From contig JAZUBU010000019.1 of the NCBI GenBank assembly GCA_045638645.1, forward strand, positions 1 through 27,041: a stretch of 27,041 nt of DNA. Reading direction: 5' to 3'. The position numbers were made by a program, and so were the translations under genes. This document shows positions 23,759-27,041 of the stretch, piece by piece (position 1 is the stretch's first letter; the number at the start of each line of letters is the position of its first letter). The notes beneath the pieces are model-generated. The model worked only from the letters and a program-made list of their open reading frames with translations. It had not been told where the DNA came from and did not search any database. This stretch comes from JAGCJX01 sp045638645 (GTDB taxonomy: Bacteria; Bacteroidota; Bacteroidia; Bacteroidales; UBA932).

Positions 23759-25321
23759 ATGAAACATTTCAAACTGATAATCATCCTCATAGCCGCTCTT
23801 TCGAGCTGCATCAAGAACGATATTCCGATCGCCAAAGTCCAAGCCACGTTCGAAGCTTTTGTCGTGGAAGGAGCCGTTCAAGAGACGAAGATTGACAACA
23901 CGTCCCAAACGGTTACGGTTTACCTGGATGAGGAGACCGATCCCCGTTCTGTGAAGGTTGACAGCATCGCCTTCAACGAGGGGGAACCCGTTCGGGCCTC
24001 GGTGGATTTCACACAACGGCTCAACCTGGGTGCGCCCCTACCGGTTACCCTGACTCTCTACCAGGATTACCTGTGGCACATCCGTGCGGAACAGGAAATT
24101 GAACGTTACTTCGAGGTGGAGGGCCAACTGGGTGAAGCCGATATTGACCCCGTTAACCACCGTGTTGTGACGTTGGTGACTGCAAACACAGATGTCAGCC
24201 AAATCCAAATCAAACGCGCCAAACTGGGACCGGCGACGGCCACGACGGAAAGTCCGGCCATCTCCTCGCTCACCGACTTTACGAACGAACAACGGGTCGA
24301 AATCTCATACTACGGCAAAACAGAACAATGGACCCTCTACGTGGTCAACTCGACCTCATCCATCGAAATGAAGCAAGCCGATGCCTGGACGCGTGTAGCG
24401 TGGCTGTATGCGAATGGTGTAACCGGTGCTGACAACGGATTCATGTACCGTGCAAAAGGCTCCGATGCATGGACAGATATACCCGATGACCAGATCACCA
24501 CCTCTTCCAACGGTTCCTTCAACGGACTCATCAAAGGACTGCAACCGCTGACAGAATACGAATATTACGCCTACTGCAACGATGAGGTGACCGAAGTGAG
24601 GAGTTTTACCACCGAGGCAGAAATCCCGCTTCCCAACGGATCCTTCGACCATTGGCACCAGGACGGAAAAGTATGGAATCCCTGGGCTACGGGAGAAACA
24701 AAGTTCTGGGATACCGGAAACAAAGGCGCAACAACCGTGGGTGAGAGCAACACGATACCGACTGCAGAAACCTGCCCCGCAAATCCCAGCGGTCAGGCAG
24801 CCCTTCTCCAGACCCGGTACATCATCATCAAATTGGCCTCCGGAACCCTCTATGCTGGCGAGTACGTCAAAACAGATGGTACCAACGGCATCATCGATAT
24901 GGGCCGCGAATGGACCTCCCGACCGACCAAACTGCGCGGTTGGTACAAGTACCTGCCTCAGCCCATCAACATCGTTTCCAACGAATTGGCCGATCGGAAT
25001 CTCAAAGGGAAAAGCGACACATGCCACATCTACATGATGTTGGGGGATTGGGACCGGCCCGTACAGGTACGCACCAACCCCAACAACCGACAACTCATTG
25101 ATTTCAAAGATCCGAACATCATCGCCATTGCCCAACTTCAGAGCGGCGATACCGTATCCGAATACCAACCGTTTGAACTCGAATTTGAATACCGCTCCAC
25201 CTCCCGCAAACCGAAATACCTGATCCTCGTTGCTTCAGCCAGCAAGTATGGAGATTATTTCACAGGGGGCGAAGGATCCTTGCTGACCCTCGATGAGTTT
25301 GAATTTGAATACGACTATTAA
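23759..25321 (+). CDS. PCMD-domain lipoprotein
   Basis: The 520-residue lipoprotein has a clear lipobox LSSC (Cys17). Residues about 25-198 are two short beta-rich units with related layout (TFEAFVVEG...VTVYLDEETDPRSVKVDSI and YFEVEGQLGEADIDPVNHRVVTL), similar to the Ig-like units often placed before PCMD. A fibronectin-III-like part (about 205-285, with PLTEYEYYAYCNDEVTEVRSF) and a PCMD domain (about 289-520: LPNGSFDHWHQDGK, DTCHIYMMLGDWD, ASKYGDYFTGGEG) follow. The FN3-PCMD half is clearly related to that of the gene at 20482, while the N-terminus is unrelated. It starts 9 bases after the second barrel gene. Confidence 0.82.
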   Translation: MKHFKLIIILIAALSSCIKNDIPIAKVQATFEAFVVEGAVQETKIDNTSQTVTVYLDEETDPRSVKVDSIAFNEGEPVRASVDFTQRLNLGAPLPVTLTLYQDYLWHIRAEQEIERYFEVEGQLGEADIDPVNHRVVTLVTANTDVSQIQIKRAKLGPATATTESPAISSLTDFTNEQRVEISYYGKTEQWTLYVVNSTSSIEMKQADAWTRVAWLYANGVTGADNGFMYRAKGSDAWTDIPDDQITTSSNGSFNGLIKGLQPLTEYEYYAYCNDEVTEVRSFTTEAEIPLPNGSFDHWHQDGKVWNPWATGETKFWDTGNKGATTVGESNTIPTAETCPANPSGQAALLQTRYIIIKLASGTLYAGEYVKTDGTNGIIDMGREWTSRPTKLRGWYKYLPQPINIVSNELADRNLKGKSDTCHIYMMLGDWDRPVQVRTNPNNRQLIDFKDPNIIAIAQLQSGDTVSEYQPFELEFEYRSTSRKPKYLILVASASKYGDYFTGGEGSLLTLDEFEFEYDY

Positions 25322-25346
25322 TGCCCCAAAAAATCCCGAACCTACT

Positions 25347-25409
25347 ATGAAAAGACTGTTTGTTTACCTACTGATCCTCCTTTCCTTGGCAGCCTGCTCT
25401 ATCACGTAA
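25347..25409 (+). pseudogene. Remnant of a further lipoprotein gene (20 codons)
   Basis: Twenty codons encode MKRLFVYLLILLSLAACSIT and then stop. This is a complete lipoprotein signal sequence with lipobox LAAC, followed by only three residues. It lies 25 bases after the PCMD lipoprotein gene, where the next gene of the operon is expected. The stop is one base from the end of the oppositely oriented histidine kinase gene. The simplest reading is an operon gene cut off at a junction. A true micro-lipoprotein releasing a tetrapeptide or a signal-derived peptide is possible but less likely. Confidence 0.6.
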
Positions 25410-25410
25410 A

Positions 25411-26619
25411 CTACCTGAACAAAAGCGTAAACACAGTTCCACTCTCATCACTTCGAGTCAACGTCAGCGAACCATTATGCAATCTCATGATCTGACGCGA
25501 AAGACTCAAGCCGATGCCGGTTCCTTCCTGCTTGGTTGTGAAGAACGGAACGAAGATCTCGTCCTGGCTCTCGCGACTGATAGGAAGACCGTCGTTGGTG
25601 ATGCTGATGACTGTCTGCTCTGACAGAGTGAGCTGGGCAGTGATAACGATGTTTCTGGCATCAGCCTGAACAGCATTCTTGACAAGATTGATGAGAATCT
25701 GAGTGATCTGTCCCTCGTCTGCATACAGGATTATATCTTCCGACAATTCCTCATATGTGCATACAGCACCGTTCATCGCAGCCTGTTCTCTGGTCAGACT
25801 GATGACCCTTTCAGCAAGCTCCTTGAAATAGAATGCTTTCTTCACAGGAGGAGCTACGCGGGTAAGATTTCTATAGGAGTCCACGAACTTGATCAAGCTC
25901 TTCGAAGACTCTGAAATGGTACTGAGACCATTCTTGATGTCTTCATCTACACCATCGAAAGTCAGCAATGTGTCGCTGAGCGAAGCGATAGGCGTAATGG
26001 TATTCATGATCTCATGGGTCAGGACCCTGATGAGCTTTGACCATGACTGCTGCTCGTTCTCTGCAATCTCGCTGCTGATGTCGTTGAATGCGATGATCCT
26101 CACAGTATCCTTGCCGATTTTCGCCTCTGATGCTGTCAAGGAGATAGTCATCTTTCCGCTTTCATTGTAATAGCTCGCCCTCTCCTCACTGCCGTCAGCA
26201 ATAGTCTGGAACGAGTCATAAAGAGAATCGCTCACTGCACGAAGCTGTCTGATGTGGCCGAATGTTGCAATGCCAAGCAGATTAAGCGCCGTATTATTGC
26301 AATAAGCCACACGACCGTCCTTTTCGATTACCGCAATGCCTGTCTTGACGTGATCGAGCATCAGGCCGAAATACTTCTCCTGCTCGATGATCTCGTGTCT
26401 TTCCTTGTCGAAGATGTTGCGCAGACGGTTGAGAGTGCGGTTGAACTTCTGTCCCCTGAGACGTCTTTCGTCAAAGCGGAAGTTGAGCTCCTTATCCTCA
26501 AGGGCGTCCAGCATGTAGGTTACCTTGGCCCTCATTTTTCTTGATGTTGCAAAAGAAGTGATGGCAGACGATATTACTATCGCTGCAAGAACAATCAATA
26601 TGACGGTTATGGTTGTCAT
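25411..26619 (-). CDS. NtrB-like sensor histidine kinase
   Basis: The 402-residue protein has one N-terminal membrane segment (about 6-24) without a periplasmic sensor domain, a short HAMP-like or coiled linker, a PAS-like domain (about 88-190, GIAVIEKDGRVAYCNNTALNLLG), the H-box LTHEIMNTITPI with the phospho-accepting His202, and an ATPase domain with N-box LVKNAVQAD and G-box FFTTKQEGTGIGLSL. The arrangement fits NtrB/AtoS-type kinases that pair with sigma-54 activators. Its start ATG shares one base with the stop of the activator gene (TGATG), so the two form one operon. Codon choice differs from the genes to the left: Leu CTT and CTC and Arg AGA are common here, while Leu TTG and Arg CGG are common there. 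Confidence 0.93.
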   Translation of the reverse strand: MTTITVILIVLAAIVISSAITSFATSRKMRAKVTYMLDALEDKELNFRFDERRLRGQKFNRTLNRLRNIFDKERHEIIEQEKYFGLMLDHVKTGIAVIEKDGRVAYCNNTALNLLGIATFGHIRQLRAVSDSLYDSFQTIADGSEERASYYNESGKMTISLTASEAKIGKDTVRIIAFNDISSEIAENEQQSWSKLIRVLTHEIMNTITPIASLSDTLLTFDGVDEDIKNGLSTISESSKSLIKFVDSYRNLTRVAPPVKKAFYFKELAERVISLTREQAAMNGAVCTYEELSEDIILYADEGQITQILINLVKNAVQADARNIVITAQLTLSEQTVISITNDGLPISRESQDEIFVPFFTTKQEGTGIGLSLSRQIMRLHNGSLTLTRSDESGTVFTLLFR

Positions 26620-27041
26620 CAGATATTATACTTCTTCAGTTTCGCATATAGAGTAGGACGGCTGATCTCCAGCGACTTTGCTACCATAGACAGATTACCT
26701 CCAAAACGTGCCATAGCTGCACGTATTGCCTTTTCTTCTGTCTCCTCAAGCGTGTCAGTGCTTGATACTTCGATAGTGGCAGATAATCTTGCTGGAACAA
26801 TCTCCATGTCTTTAGCTGTCAACAACTCGTTCTCGGAAAGAATGACAGCCTTCTCGATGCAGTTGGAAAGTTCACGGATATTGCCGCTCCATGAATGTCC
26901 TTTCAGGAGTTCTGCCGCATCTGCGGAAATTCCGCTGACGCTTCTTCTGTATTTCTCAGCAAACTTCTTAATGAACATCTCTGCCAACGGAAGGATCTCA
27001 TCAGTCCTTTCACGAAGGGCAGGGAGGTGGAGCTCGAATGT
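26619..27041 (-). CDS. NtrC-like sigma-54 activator (C-terminal part)
   Basis: The open frame runs off the window. The visible 140 residues begin with FELHLPALRERTDEILPLAE, the end of the sigma-54-interacting AAA+ domain, continue with the SWSGNIRELSN segment (the conserved W-PGNVREL region), and end with a Fis-type helix-turn-helix (AMARFGGNLSMVAKSLEISRPTLYAKLKKYNI). The receiver domain and Walker motifs lie outside the window. It would activate transcription from sigma-54 promoters after phosphorylation by the kinase encoded next. In-frame ATG or TTG codons inside the visible part are not the real start. Confidence 0.93.
   Translation of the reverse strand, partial: TFELHLPALRERTDEILPLAEMFIKKFAEKYRRSVSGISADAAELLKGHSWSGNIRELSNCIEKAVILSENELLTAKDMEIVPARLSATIEVSSTDTLEETEEKAIRAAMARFGGNLSMVAKSLEISRPTLYAKLKKYNI

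Noticed and set aside
16645..25321. SusC/SusD-type polysaccharide utilisation locus
   Set aside because: No TonB-dependent transporter, SusD-like protein or glycoside hydrolase is present. The barrels are far too small.
1..27041. CRISPR array, tRNA or insertion sequence
   Set aside because: No regularly spaced repeats, cloverleaf sequence, transposase or terminal inverted repeats were found on reading both strands.

Overview
The window looks like the chromosome of a member of the Bacteroidales. Three things point that way: several copies of the Bacteroidetes vegetative promoter (-33 TTTG, 19-20 bases, -7 TAnnTTTG), an accessory locus built from families known almost only from Bacteroidetes (fimbrillin-like, DUF4493, PCMD), and housekeeping proteins of Bacteroidetes type. 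I cannot settle the family or genus. No tRNA, rRNA, CRISPR array, transposase or integrase was seen.

Left part (1-16.6 kb), mostly housekeeping. An AT-rich gene-free stretch of about 670 bases is followed by a minus-strand cluster: an HU/IHF-type DNA-binding protein, a 30-residue very basic AURKAIP1/COX24-domain protein, ribonuclease G, and a small ribbon-helix-helix protein with its own promoter. Divergent from this, on the plus strand, run lon, ung, coaD, an envelope protein with two thioredoxin-like domains, and a large FAD/Fe-S oxidoreductase of the D-lactate dehydrogenase type. Several of these overlap by four bases or nearly touch. On the minus strand apolipoprotein N-acyltransferase (lnt) meets the oxidoreductase tail to tail with a 64-base coding overlap. 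A LysE-family exporter diverges from lnt. A class-C-type serine hydrolase and a MATE transporter follow on the minus strand.

Accessory part (16.6-25.4 kb). A tightly packed plus-strand operon, with gaps of only 8-25 bases, encodes exported proteins and nothing else. In order: a fimbrillin-like lipoprotein with a jelly-roll-like C-terminus, three lipoproteins that start with a DUF4493-type domain and grow in size by added C-terminal modules, two paralogous outer-membrane beta-barrel proteins, a second PCMD lipoprotein, and a 20-residue remnant of a further lipoprotein. There is no SusC/SusD pair, no recognisable enzyme and no usher or chaperone. This is the best candidate for an undescribed system, probably a surface adhesion or glycan-binding assembly.

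Right edge (25.41-27.04 kb). Directly after the lipoprotein remnant the strand and the codon choice change. A minus-strand NtrB-like histidine kinase and the C-terminal part of its NtrC-like sigma-54 activator run off the window. The abrupt join after a cut-off gene suggests either a genomic rearrangement or an assembly join.
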